DNA of 64,000 bases from Talpa occidentalis. Lineage: Eukaryota; Chordata; Mammalia; Eulipotyphla; Talpidae. A program made the position numbers and the translations under genes. Shown here piece by piece: positions 48,761-61,250 of this stretch. The notes beneath the pieces were generated by a model. That model saw only the letters and a list, made by a program, of their open reading frames with translations. It had not been told where the DNA came from and did no database searches. Positions within the stretch are counted from its first letter, which is position 1, and every line of letters starts with the position of its first letter. Location: positions 52,321,013-52,385,012 of the forward strand of contig NW_023601754.1 in NCBI RefSeq assembly GCF_014898055.3, in the 5' to 3' direction.

Positions 48761-50259
48761 GCCGATGTCCAGGAGGTGTTAACAGTGATGGGGTTACCAG
48801 TGGGCACTAATGTCCCCTGTGTCCCACACTGATCTGTGCCCCCTGGCATGGCAGGGCACAGGACAGAGACACCCCCATCTCTGCCCTCACCAGTCCTGCC
48901 CCTCTGGTGCTGCAGACCTCCGGCTCACCCCACACGGGTTCCCAGCTTCCCAGCCTGGCATCGGGCAAGCCCTCAAAGGCCTCATGCCCGCCTGGCCTCG
49001 GCTCTGCTCCAGCCTGGTGGTCACCAGCCATCTCCCCGCCCTCCCGTGCCCTCTGGACCCATCCTTGCCTGCGTGCCCTTCTGGTCTCCATAGCCACCCT
49101 CTGCATGGAGCCCTCCCGTGAAGGTTCTGGGTCAGAATCCGTCCCCTGTGCCGGCTCTGGTGGCCCCGGCCTCCAGGCTGTGTGACCCAAGGGCCCTGTC
49201 ACGGTCCCAACCCTGACACAGCCATGTTCTGGGGGCAGCATCTCCCAGATCACGTCCGGAGTAAACCCGAGCCTGGGACTCACTCTGGGAATTGTCTGGG
49301 TCCCTGTCCGTATCCCCAAGCACAGTCCCTTGGCACTGGGCATGCTCTGGAGCAGGGCATGGGTTAGTTGGACAACAGCTGGGCTTTTCCACCCAAGGCC
49401 TGGACAAGGCCATGCGTGGTGCCCACGTCTCGTTGGGACTCGTGGCCTGAATTCCCAGCAGAGCCAGGGCGTGGGCAGCCGTCTGCTGGGCACGCATCCA
49501 GCCATGGGCTGGGCCGTCCTGCGTGAGTGTGGTGCCGGCGCAGGGGACAGCATGGCACAGGTGGGAGGGAGCAGAGGCAGCAAGGGGGGCGGCCGCGCCT
49601 CATGTGGACTCTGATCCAGAAATCAGACCCCAGGGTCCCAGCACCCTCGGGGGAGGCTGCCCGCAGGTCCTGTCTCCATCCAGCTGAGATCAAGCAGACC
49701 GGCCGGGGCCCTGGGGTTCTGTGGGGCGAGTGGGGACCAGGCTGGGTGACCGCAGGCCAGAGTCCCCGGTGAGAAGTCATGGGGGGACCTTAACCATCTA
49801 GCGGCCTTGGGCAACACCCCCAACCACCACAGTTTGTGGGGCTCAGTTTTCAGGTGTTGGCCTCCCCCCAGCTTGCTCCAGACCCCAGATACCAGGCCCG
49901 TGGCATGGCCACGTCCCACTGGCCACACCCCCATGTGCACCTGGTCGGCGGGTGGTGGGGGCAGGATGACATCCCTCAGAGCGGTCCAGATTCTCGGTTC
50001 TCTCCTCTCCTCCTGCGCCTGCGGGGCCTCAGGGCGGGCAGAGGGGCCAGTTGTTCCCGCCCTCCCGCGCGGGCCGTGGTGCTGGTGCCCGCTGCCCGCC
50101 TCATGCTGGCCAGGGCGGATGGCGACAGCTTCCTGCTGCCCACGTGGCCACCCCCTTCCAGCTCTGGCAGTGGGTGTGGGACTAGCAGGGTGCAGGGGCG
50201 CCTTTGTGCTCACACGCAGGCGCCTGCCCGAGCGGGCCGGGGGCGCAGCAGTGAACCTC

Positions 50260-50620
50260 AGCCCCCTCCTTGCAGCCTCTGCCAGGGGTGGAAGGGCACT
50301 TCTGGCCGATGGGAACAGCATGTACGAAGGCAGAGTTCACTCCCAAAGACCAGGCCTGCCCCACCCCCGGGGGCACCCCGCTTCTACTCTCCCCTACATT
50401 CCTGTCCCCACACGGCAGCCAGAGGCTCCTTCAAACATAAGCCAGATCGCATGCTCCGGCTCGCGCCCTCGGGGCTCCCTCCTCGCTGGGATTAGATCCA
50501 GGTGCCCTGCCAAGCTCCGGCCTCGCACCTGCCCCCAGCGTCACCTTCCCAGAGCGCCTGCACACCCCCATCCTTCTGGGGGTCTCTTCTCAAGGCCTGG
50601 GCCCTGCGTGAAGGTGCCTT
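50260..50620 (+). mobile_element. L2-like fragments
   Basis: GGGAACAGCATGTACGAAGG near 50315 and CTCCTTCAAACATAAGCCAGATCGCATG near 50430, followed by CTGGGATTAGATCC near 50487, fit L2 3'-region phrases as I remember them. A related phrase (CACGTGCAAAGGCCCCGAGG) occurs near 56226. Diverged, recall-based. Confidence 0.45.
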
Positions 50621-53600
50621 GGCCACCAGGGCCAGGTCGCCACACTGCTCTGTGCCTGTCTGGCCTGCTGTCCCTCCCCTCACCCCCTCCGGCCTCTGCC
50701 CGGCGCCCTGCCCCGCCTCCGACCGCCAACCTGGGCTGGGGCGTCTGCTCTGGGGCCCCAGAAGGTGGACGCACCCCCCACCCCCAGCAGGGCCACGCTG
50801 GGGCAAGCCTGGCTCCTGGCAGGCGGGGCGGCCTCGCTGCTGCTCTGGGGACTGAAGGGGCTTGGCACGGACCGGGCCCTGGACCCCGCACCCTGCACTG
50901 CCGTGGCCTGGAGACTCAGGGCGCAGCAGGCATCCGGGCGGCTCAGTGGGCTGAGGGCCCATAGGTCCCACGCCCCACCCAGCCCAGCCCAGGCCCTCCA
51001 GTGCCCTGCGTTGCCTCTGGGGTCACCCAGGGACCCCGGGCTCACGAGGACAAAGACCGGCCTGCCCCGGGCCCACCCTCACCGCCAGCCCCGACCCTGA
51101 GACCCACCCAGACGCGTCCCCTCCCCCACTGTGCCAGGCCCAGGCCCGGCCACGCTGACGCTCGCTGGCCGTGACCCCTATGATCTGGGCCGCCTGGCGG
51201 TGCCCCCCACCCCGCTCAGAGGGCCGGGGCTCGGCGACAAGAGGAGGAATCTTCTTGTTGTTGCCACGAGAGACACGAGGCAGCTGCTCCGCCCCAGGGA
51301 CAACGGGGCGCACGTGGGGGTGGGGAGAGGGTCAGTGATGGACAGAGAGATGGGCGGGTGGATGGCTGGGAGCATGGCTGGGCGGGAGGGTAGATGGGCG
51401 CCGAGTGGGTGGCGGAGGGAGCTGTGCAGGGGGAGGGAGGGCGTGAACAGTGATGTGCGGATGAAGGGCCCCCGGCCAGAGCAGGGCGTCCCGGGTTGGC
51501 GGGCGCCCCACGTCCCCTCGCCGCCTTCCTCTCCGTCCAGCTGCCTCTGGCCAGGACAGAGCACGGCCCACCCGCCAAGCCTGGGCCTTGAGCAGTTCCC
51601 TTCCAGCCCCGCCATGCGCGTGAGAAGAAGCCCCCCGCCCCGGGCCACCTGCCCTGCTGTCTCTCCAAGGGCCCAAGACACCCCAGCTTGAAGTGCGGCC
51701 CCCGAGCCCTACCCCACGCCTGCAACCCCACGTGGCAGAGGTGCCAGGAGGCCTGAGACCCTCCCAGAAGAGGGGTGCACGGAGAGGGGTGTTGAATGGG
51801 TGGGGTCCCTGCTGTGGTGAGGGGTGGGGGAAGGCGAGGGCCGCAGAGGCCCTTCCTGCCCACCGGCCCTGGGATCCTGGCTCCGAGGGGCAGCCCTCAC
51901 TGAGGCAGGCGGTGGGGGGGTCCCCAGGCTGTGTCCAACAGCTGCTGGGGCCACTGAGTCACCGCACACCTGTTGGGGCAGGAGGGTCAGGCCAGCTGGA
52001 CGCGGCCCCTGGCGGGAGGGCCTCGGCATGGCCCGCGTGTGCACCCGGCCCTGCTGGATGAGCACAGACAGCTGGCGGCCTGGACTCGGGGAGCCCAGCC
52101 GAGGGAGCCCCCACAGGCCCAGGCCACGGTATGTGGCCATGGCTGGACCCAAAGGTGGTGAAAGGTCACTTGAGCCTGGCAAGCAGGCTCCCCCCACACC
52201 AGCACGCCCCACAGGCCGTGGCCGCTCGTCTGATGGGGGCTGAGGTCAGGCACCATGATGGGCCTCCAGTGCCCTGTGCACCCCAGTTCTAGTCTGGACA
52301 CCTCAGGGGGCTCCGCAGAGTCCTGGACCTGTCGGCTCAAAGGTGGTAGGCGGGGCTGGTGGCGCTGGGAGGAGCCCAGGCCAGGGCGTCGCTGCGAGGC
52401 CAGGGACCTCGAAGGAGCCTCCACCCCAGGGTGCTCCTCAGGGCTCCAACCACGGGTCCTGGTCCGGGGTCCGAGGAGCGCGAGACTCAGAGCCAGTGCC
52501 CTGTGCCCGGACGTCATGACCATCAGTTGTGCTGGGGTCCGTGCTCGGGCCCTGACCTCACTGGACTCGGCTCCTGGCAGCCTCCAGGCCCCCGTGTGCA
52601 GAGCCTGTGTCCCCGCGTGGATTTGCATTCCCTGGAGATCACGTGATCTCAGCAGGGACGGCTCCTCACCCCTGCTGCCCTCCTGCCCCGGCGCCCAGAG
52701 CCCTCACGCACACTGCGCTTGGTGGGCACACCAGGGCCGCCTTTGCTATGGAAAGGGGGGCCTGAAAGCCTGGTCCCCCCAAGCCGAGCGGGGGCTGCCG
52801 GGGGCTCTGCCTCTGTGGCCGGGGGGCCAGGAAGCCCCAGGCCCTTCTACACCCGCCGCCGCACAAACACCCAACTTGGCTCTGCCCCCGTGCGACCCTC
52901 CTCCCTCCAGTTGTTGCCCTCCAGCTGCCGTGCCCCAACCCCCGCCCACCTGTCGGACCCGCCGTCCAGCTGCCGGAGCCCCCACCCCAGGCCCCGGCTC
53001 TCAGCTGCCAGCCAGCCCCCACCACTCCCTCCCAGCAGGTGTGCCCACAACTGCCGGGGCCGGCGGGGTCTTGCGCCCTCCCGCTGCCCGCCAGGACTGT
53101 GTGCGTGGGGGTGGGACCGGCCACTTGGCCCTCGGGAAGACAGGTGGCCTGAGGCCCTGGCACCCCACCCTGCAGAGCCCCTCTGCCATGCTCCGCCCAG
53201 CCAGGCCCAGTCAGGCCTCTCCCGCGCTGTTGGAAGGACGAAGCCCCCACTGCCAGGGACTCCACTGGGGGCCAGGAATGTCCTCCCCACTCAGACCCTC
53301 GGTAGCGCCCCCTCCCACCGCAACGCCTCTGAGCCCCGAGCATGCTCCTGGCTCCTGTTAGGAACCCCTCCCGCGGCTTCTGCCCGTCTTCCTTGAACGC
53401 CAACTAGGCGTCCGCATGGTGCCCGTGCTGTGGGGGGCAGGATGCGTGGCTCCGTGGGCCCGGTGGGTGTGGGTCACCGTGGGTACGTGGTAGAGGCACC
53501 TGGTGGGGCTCCCGGTGAGGCACCCCAGCCCTTTTGCCAGAACCCCCGTCTGTGTCCCTGAGACCACCCGGGATCTCACCTGAACAGCAGCCTACACCTG

Positions 53601-53754
53601 TCGGGGGACGAGGCTCAACCTGGGAAGGCCTGCGCCCAGCCCCCCAGCCTCTGCTCTCTGGACAGGGGAGGCCGGGAGGTCGGGGTCGCCACCGGCCACC
53701 TCCCATCCCCTCTGCCCACACTCTGCGTGCCCGTCCACCCTGGGATCACCTTGA

Positions 53755-54560
53755 AATTATCTAGTACAGTGAGTCTTCAGTTTAATGGACGTAAAAGTAC
53801 GTAACGTAAAGACATCGTCATGCAGCGCGCCCTGCACCTGTGGCAGTTCCTCCCGTTTCATTCCCAAACCTTTTTGCTTGGTGAAAGCTTATTTTCGGCT
53901 CTTCAAACATCCGGTATTTGGTTCGCTCGATCCATTCTATTTCCATAGAGTGTTTGTGTTACCAAGACTGTCCTTTATCTGTCTTCCTGCCCCAGCCGTC
54001 TCTTTCTAGCTTCTCAGGTTGAAAACTAGCACGTTGTTTTCTCATCCTTTCTAGAGCCGCTATAAATATTCCTCTGAACGCCCTCTTGGCAGCACCCCAG
54101 GTTTTGCTACGTGGTACGTGGATGGTGAATGTTCTAAGCGAATTTAATTTCCGCTTGGTTTTTCACCGAGGAGTTATTTCGAACCACCTGACTTCTGCAA
54201 ACTCCCCGGCGCCGGGCTCGTCTCTCTTCAGCGCTCACTTTCTATTTGATTTCGCGGTATCATCTTTTTCGTCCTGGAGGTCTAATCCTTTCGGAATCAG
54301 CTCCCTGCTTTGGAGACGAACAGGGCCATTTTGTGACCTCTCTGTGTGTGTGGAGTCACAGAGCCTTTTCTGGAAAGCTGAACTTCTTCGCTGGCCCGGC
54401 AGCTCCCCTCTGTCCTTACAGGACGGGCTGGCTGGTCTTCCCACGGTGATGCGTCCGTCCCCGGCGGTGCTGGGGCTCCCGGTGATCTCGTTGCTCTCTT
54501 TATACACAGGCTTTGTCTGATTCGCCTCCTCTCTGCAGCCTGGGCCCTCACAGGCCGGGC
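53755..54560 (-). mobile_element. L1 ORF2 remnant, antisense, GC-shifted
   Basis: TATAAATATTCCTCTGAACGC (54061), CAGCACCCCAGGTTTTGCTACG (about 54091) and TTGGTTTTTCACCGAGGAG (about 54157) follow reverse-complement L1 text. The copy has gained many CpGs or Gs relative to the consensus. The rest is hard to assign. Confidence 0.5.
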
Positions 54561-56369
54561 ATCGCGTGCTCCCTCAGGTCCGCGCCGCAGAACCGAGCAC
54601 TCCTGGTCTCAGCCAGCTGCTCCACCTGCGCCCCCCACCCCTCGCCCCGTCTTCTCTCCCCGTGGAAGCTGCTCTGTCTGTTCTGGAAGCTTCAGCCTCC
54701 ACGTTACTGCCCTCCGCCTCCTGGTCATGCCGCATCATGGGGGAGCCCCTAAGTTCAGCCCCCACTCCCAGCTCACCACTGCGCAGGCCTAGTCTGCTCC
54801 TCGGCCCTCTTCTGGAAGTTTCTTTTGCCATTGGGTCTTTCACCACCTGTCCTTTCGCGGACACCGGCGCCTATCTCTAAGAACAGTGATTCAGTTGACC
54901 CCCCCCCAAGCTACCCCTCGGTGTGAGTTCATTACTCAGCCATGAGGCTCGTCCCATGGGGTGGGGGGGCTCATTAAATGTTTGGTGACGCCGCATCTTA
55001 GGAGCGAGGTTCTAAGGGTGACTACAAAATGAGCTCAGGAGTCTGGGGCTCCATCCGCCCTCGTGCAAAGGCCCTTCGCAGGACAGGACCGTGGCAAGGA
55101 CAGGGTGCTGGGCAGGGTGGGGAGGGGGGATGGGCACTCTGTGCCGTCAGTCTTCGCTTCCAGCCCCAGCGGAGGTTCAGGAAAGGCTCCTGGTGGTGCC
55201 GCCGTGTGTCCCGAGTCACTGCTCTGGCTGGGGAGTCGGGACGCCCGCAGGAGCCGGCTGGGTGGGCCCAGATGGGGTGGGAGGTCATCCGGACTGAGTT
55301 GGAGCAAAGGAGGGCAGCGTGGGGCTGAGGAGACGCCAGAGGGACGGCGCTGGGGGGCCCGGCCTCCGCAGAGCCCCGCGAGCAGGACCGTGACATCACT
55401 GCCTTGTCACCCACAGGCCGCTTGTCCCTCTTGCCTCTCAAGGCCAGCACGGCCATCTCAGGACGTTGAGGTAGGCCCTGCCGCTCCCGGAAGTCCTCAC
55501 AATCCCTCAGAGGTGCCACCTGCGACACCCACCGCCTTTCCCGGCTAGTGTCCCCTAAAGGGCACTTCCTCTGGGAAGTCCCATGACTCCCCGCTGGACC
55601 CGCACCCCTGCCTGCCAGCACGGCGGGCGCATGGCCAGGAGACAGCCAGAGGCGGACACGCCAGCCTGGCAGAGGCAACCAGGGGTGCGAGCTGGACCTC
55701 ACTCTGGACCGTCCAGGGACCCAGGCTTCCCAGGGGTCAGGTCCAGAGGACGGTGCGGAAGGAGACAGGTCAGCGAGGAGAGGTGCTGTCACGCTCCTGG
55801 CTCTGAGGGGAGAGAGGGGGCACAGGCCAAGTAGCGCAGGTGCCCATAGAAGCCAGGAAAGGCCAGAAACCTCCACCCCTAGAGCCCCTAAAGGAGGACA
55901 GCCTGCCGACATGCTGACGGGCAGGGTCCCCGCCCTGCAGGGAGAGAAGGGAGTCGGCACCTGTCCGAGTTGGCGGAGGCTGGCCCAGCAGCACAGGGCA
56001 TCCCAGGAGCATCCGCCCCAACCCAGGCCCAGCCCCAGCCCCAGCAGGGGCTATGCCCCCAGGGCCGCCTCCTGGAGGGGACCCCTGCCGGGTGCTGTGA
56101 AGAGAGCCTGGGGCTTGTCACAGAGCAGGGGAGCCGGGGAAGGTGGCCCCAGGGTGCACCCTGTGATCTGAACACCTGGGCCAAGCGGGAGGATGGCAGG
56201 ATGGCGAGAGCCCTCCAGAAGGCGGCACGTGCAAAGGCCCCGAGGCGGGAAGGGACAGTCTGGCTGTGGATCTGAGCAGAAGCAGAGACCCAGCAAGGGC
56301 CCAGGGAGGGAGCAGGGGCATGAGGGGGCAGCCATGCCGGCCGAACGTTGAGGGGGTCAGCGGGACTCT

Positions 56370-56940
56370 GTTCTGCGTGTGGTGGTGTTCCCCCGAGGAC
56401 GTGAGGCAAAAGAACAATATGGGGACAGTGGCATTTATCAGATCACGCTGAAATTCAAGAAGATAATGTGGCCACTAGCCAGGACAGAGTGCAGTGAAAA
56501 GGAATCAACGAGAGAACCAGGAAGACCTCCTGGAATTGGAAAATATGCTGCTGAACACAAAGATTCGGTACAAGATGGAAGAAAATCTCCCAGAAAGTGA
56601 AAAAAGACGGAGAGATGGAAACTAAGGAAGAGCAGCCAAGCAGCACGGAGCCGCGTCCAAGGAGCTCCACGTGCAGACGCTGCAGAGGGGAGACGCGGCC
56701 GAGAGGCGTGGAAACAGGAGCGGCGAGCCCTGGGCTGGGGGCGAGCGGCCACCGGAGGCCCGGAGCGCTCGTCACGCGCTCAGTGGACTCGGGCCGCGTG
56801 CGGCCTCACAGAGCAGGGACAGACGCCCTCACAGTCCTGGAGGAAGACAGTTCTATACCCAGCCAGGGCGTCCCAGGGCGGCTGTGCGGGCGCTCACACT
56901 CGGGTGCTGAGGCCTGCCCTGCACTGGCAATCCCACAGCG
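56370..56940 (+). mobile_element. Old L1 5'-region-like fragment, sense
   Basis: Sequence such as AACCAGGAAGACCTCCTGGAATTGG, GAAGAAAATCTCCCAGAAAGTG and GTTCTATACCCAGCCAGGG (about 56850) resembles a common ancient L1-type 5' segment in sense orientation. The same family seems to recur at 60430-61250. Recall-based. Confidence 0.4.
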
Positions 56941-57389
56941 GTGGGAACGTGCTCCTGTGAAACGTGGGAGCAAACGTGGGCAGAAGCAGCAGGGCTGGGG
57001 AGAGCAGGGGCCACCCCGGGTCTCCCGGCAGGGGCAGGGGCTCAGGACGGCCCGCCCATCCGCCAGGGGCTCCGAAAGAGCAGCGGGTCACCCTGAGGAC
57101 GGCTGCAGGGAGGGGGGAGCCGCCAGCCCCAGGACTCTGAGCGCAGGGCGTGGGCTCAATGGCGAAGGCGGGAGGGCAGCTTGGGGAGCTGGGCAGGGAG
57201 TGAGCAAGAGAACAGTCAGCTCCGTGAGGGAGATGCGTGCAGGTGTCTGTGGCTGATACCAGAGCGTCTGGGGAGCGGCCGTGACGCTTGCCAGGGGCTG
57301 GCAAAGGGGCCCCACGGGAGCTGCCCTGTGAGGGCCCGGGCCCGGGTCCGGGGCGGTCTCTTCATGAGCTGTGCAGTGAGTACAGCCGT

Positions 57390-57570
57390 GGGTCACACTC
57401 ACGCGCACATACCCACACGAGCACGCCGCTTACATGGTGGCATGAGCACTCACACGCGCACACTTGCACCTGTGTGTGGACATTCCCGCTTGTGCATACA
57501 CACGCATGTGCACACCATCACACTCGCACAATGCATGCCCACAGCGTGAGCACTCACACATGAGCGTGAT
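57390..57570 (+). repeat. Degenerate CA-rich simple repeat
   Basis: Irregular (CA)n, CACACG and CACTCACA motifs with interruptions such as TGTGTGTGGAC. It is too degenerate for one unit length. It may form Z-DNA-prone alternating purine/pyrimidine runs. Confidence 0.6.
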
Positions 57571-58999
57571 GAGCTCCGCCACAAGAACCGCCCTTGGGCT
57601 GCAACTGAGGCAGGCAACCAGGAAGGTGGGGAGGCCTCGAGGGGCTCCCCAGGTCCTCAGACGGGGTAACAGGACCAGCAAGGGAAGAAGGGGTGGCTGC
57701 CAGAGACCTCGAAGGGCATCAGCAGGCAAGATCCCCAGGCTCTGGCTCAGCCACATGGGGACACCCACTGAGAAGTGGCCGAGCATGGCAGGATCCTCTG
57801 AGGGGCTGACGTGGGGATGCCCGCTTGCAGTTGGGGTGTGAGGTTGTTGGGGAGCAGTCGGCAAGGAGATGGCGCCTGAAGAAGGGTGTGGGAAAGTCAC
57901 CTGAGCAGACAGTGGGGGAAACGCGCGCCCATGCTGGCCCCTGGAGGTGAGCAGACACCAGCTGTGCTGGGGTGGCGGCTTCAAGAAGGGCATGGTGCCC
58001 TCAGGGGACGGGGCGGGAGTGAGGCCGGGGAAGTCCCGCTGGATTTGGCCACACAGAGCCCTGATCACACTCGGCGCCGTGTCCTCTGACCCCAAGACCC
58101 ACCGCTGACCGGGACCTGGGACCAGAGGAGGCAGGGATCCTGTGCTCCTCGTCTGTGCTCTGCTCGCCCTCGGGCCTGGTGTGGCCAGGCAGTGGGCATT
58201 TGGGGAGGGCCCGCAGGGAGCAGTCTCAATGTGGGGACTGGGGTGCAGGTGCGGCTTCACCTCCGCCTGAGCCTGAGGCAGAGGCCAGGGGCGCAGGCCG
58301 AGCAGCATCATGCCCAGAGGCTGCCACATGGGAGGCTGGCTCCTGGGGCGTAGCCAAGGCCAGGCGTGGGCTGCCGGCCCGCCCCGATGGAGGGGGAGAC
58401 AGGGACACGTCAAGTCCTCCGCCGCCTCCACAGCCTCCTTCCAGGGAAATAGGCGTCTCCAGCAGGAGGGCTCCAGGGGCCAGGGTGTGAGGAAGCGGCG
58501 CTGAGGGCCTGAGCCGCAGCCACCCACTTGCCGGTGAGCCTTTGGCACCCGCTGCCGGGGCCCCGCCCCCAGTGCCAGAGGCAGCCACGGGTGCTGACTT
58601 CAAGCGTCCTCTGGTGCCTGCTGGGCACCGCACGCAGGCGGCTCAGGGTGAGGGACTGCCCGCCAGGCAGCCGCGTGCTGGGGCCATGGACGGTGACCAG
58701 AGAGTTCTCTGCCGTGGGCAGGGGCATCTCCCAGGGTGGTTAGTCACTCACACCCCGGTATGAATGAGTTTCTCCGGGCCATGCCCACTGAGGACGGGAC
58801 CTCGGTGGCCTCCCTTGGGGGACTGGGGCGAGGGGGCCCAGCAGAGAGGGGGCAGGGCAGCTACTTCCCACAGCTGCTTCCCCTGCTCCCTGGGCCCCCG
58901 GGAGGCCCTCCCTCAGACCCATCCCCACCCCACCCGGCCCCTCCTGCCCCCGTGCCCTCTCCCCGAGGCCTCACCCTCCCTCCCCGCCATCCTGGAAAC

Positions 59000-59280
59000 G
59001 ATTTTGTTGTCTGCAGAGATCATGTGTAACTGCCTGTGAGTTATAAGTCTCCGGAGCAAGCAGCCTGTTACCTAACCAGGCCTGGCTCATGCCAATGTCT
59101 TGAGTAATTATTGGGGGGCGGGGGGCCGCCCAGCCCGCAGCAGAACCTCTCCGAGGGAGTGCTATTGTTTTTCATGTCAGCTGCATTTTAAGGCTACATT
59201 TCACGTCAGCTGTGACTTGGAAGGAAGGAGGCTGGGCCTTTGAAAAATGAAGAAATGGAGACAGGGTGGTGGAGGGTGAG
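59000..59280. promoter_or_regulatory. AT-richer putative conserved non-coding element
   Basis: Two AT-richer segments flank a G-run. The first (about 58993-59120) holds CGATTTTGTTGTC, TTACCTAACCAGG and TGAGTAATTATTGG. The second (about 59160-59250) holds CTATTGTTTTTCATG and twin E-boxes of the CAGCTG type (TCAGCTGCATTTTAAGG and TCAGCTGTGACTTGG). No repeat signature is recognised. Confidence 0.4.
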
Positions 59281-60429
59281 CAGCTTAACCCTTTGGGCTC
59301 CCGGAGCTCCCCAGCTTCCTGGGGTTGCCTGACATCGCAGTCTCGTCGGGGACCAGAGCCTGTGGCCAGGCCCAGCGCGGCCGCCACTTGGCAGCTCTGA
59401 TGGAAACCGCCGTGCGGTTCGTACAGTCACGGAAACTCGGGCGGGCAGCCGGCCGTGCTGGGGGTGCGCACCAGGCCGGCCTCAGGCCCTCCTCCCCCAG
59501 CGCTGCTCCTCGCGAGTCTCCCCCCAACGCATCTGCAGCTGAGCCACGACAGGGAAGTGTCCCTGCCCGCTCTGGCCCACCCAGCCCGGCCGAGGGGCAG
59601 AGCAGAGCATGCTGACCTGGGCCCAGGCCCGCCCCCACCAGCACACACCTACTGTGTGCCGGCCCTGGGAGCTGAGAGGCCCAGGAGAGGCCCTGGAGCT
59701 CCTGGGGGCGGGAGCGGGTCATGGAGCCCCCGGAAATGGGGATGAGCCGGCAGGAAAGTGGGCTGGTGGGACACGGTATTTCCGAGGAGGTGCTGCTAGG
59801 GTGGCAACTGCAGGGGCAGCAGTGGACAGGCACCCAAAAGCTGCTCTCAGCCCTCTCCAGGCCTCGTAGTGCTGATTCTTGGCCTGGCCCAGGCAGGGGC
59901 CCCAGGGGTGGGGGCAGCTCAAGCAGGAGGAGCGCCCAGGAGGGTGGGGGCGCAGGAGCCGAGTGCTTCAGCCAGGATGGACCAACCTCCTGGGAGGAGG
60001 CTGTGTGAGGTCAGGACAGAAGACGGTGTGGAGGGGCCACCGGGAGCAGTGGGGCCCACGTGAGGAGCTGAAGGCACAGGGCAGCAGAGGAAGGCGTGCG
60101 GTGCCCACCCTGTGAACTCAGCTAAGGAACGTAAAGGTGTTGACAAGGTTAAGGGCCCCGCTCAGCAAGGCCTGAGGACCAGGAAGGAAACAAGCAGACA
60201 CCGAACCGCAGCGACCTAACTGGAATCTGGGGAGCGGGAGGGCCCTGATGGCTGACCTGGAGAGGCCATGCTAGTTCTAGCCAGAACCCCCGCAGGCTTG
60301 GGCCTGGGGGCCATATCCTCACAGCGGTGACTCGGGGAGGACACTGCAGGAGGAGATTAAGATCTCCCCAGGTGTCTGCACAGCCCATGTAGCCAGATAC
60401 TTGCCCCCCAGCCCACCCCACACACGCAC

Positions 60430-61250
60430 CACCAAACAGGAGACTTAGCTCTCAGAGACAGTGAACCCGAGAGATTCAGAATTTGGGGACCTCAGGGATG
60501 TTATGATGAAGGGGGATTGTGTGAATGCAGCTGTGCTAAAAAGCAAGACTCAGAATGCCTCCATCAGGGATATAATTTCAGGATACCAGCAACGAAGGGG
60601 GCGTTCTAAGCAACCACAGAGAAAAAGTAAGCCACAAACCAAGAATAATAAATCCAAATGGCATCAGACTCTCAGCAGCAACGAAGGAAGCTAGCACAAC
60701 TGGAGACATGCCCTCAGACTCCTGAGTGAAAAACACTATTTCCAACGTGGAGCGCGATAAAGACATTGTCAGACGCACAGTTAAGTCTAGGCCCCCAGTT
60801 GCCTTTTCTCAGAGAGTTACTTGAGAATATGTTCCAGCAAATAGAAAGAGGACCGAGAGAGAAACATAGGATCCAAGAATGGCCTGAGTCTAACCCCCCG
60901 ACCCCCACAAAAAAAGTCCCAATATTATGGGGGGAAACAGGTTCTGGGATAACATCTCTCCCCAGGCCTGGAGGGCAGCTCGTGCTTTTAGGACCCAGGA
61001 AGAAACTTCAAGGAAAAAAAAAAATAATGCTGATAAATTGATGCTGTTCTGGACAGGATGAGAAGTTTTCCAACCCTGGCAACATTCAAGAGTAAATAAT
61101 GGTTTGAAACTTAGTGACAGATACTTAGGAACTAAGCAAAACATAAAGGCAACTCTTAACTCCAGGGAAAACAGTAAGTTGTAATGTAGAGCACATAACT
61201 CAGCTGAAAGCATTTAAATGATGCTAGAAAGAGGTGCATATTGTTTGCAT
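60430..61250 (+). mobile_element. Old L1 5'-region-like element, sense
   Basis: ATAATAAATCCAAATGGCATCAGACTCTC, AAAACACTATTTCCAACGTGG and AAAGACATTGTCAGACGCAC run in the order of a common ancient L1 5'-type repeat. The AT-rich continuation to about 61250 contains a short A run (about 61013) and an octamer ATGCAAAT at about 61253. Same family as the fragment near 56.4 kb. Recall-based. Confidence 0.45.

Noticed and set aside
53303..53320. CTCF-like TAGCGCCCCCT
   Set aside because: The second half of the consensus (GGTGG) does not match; too weak to call.
59088..59102. NFI palindrome TGGC...GCCA
   Set aside because: The spacer is 4 bases rather than the 5 needed for a full NFI site.
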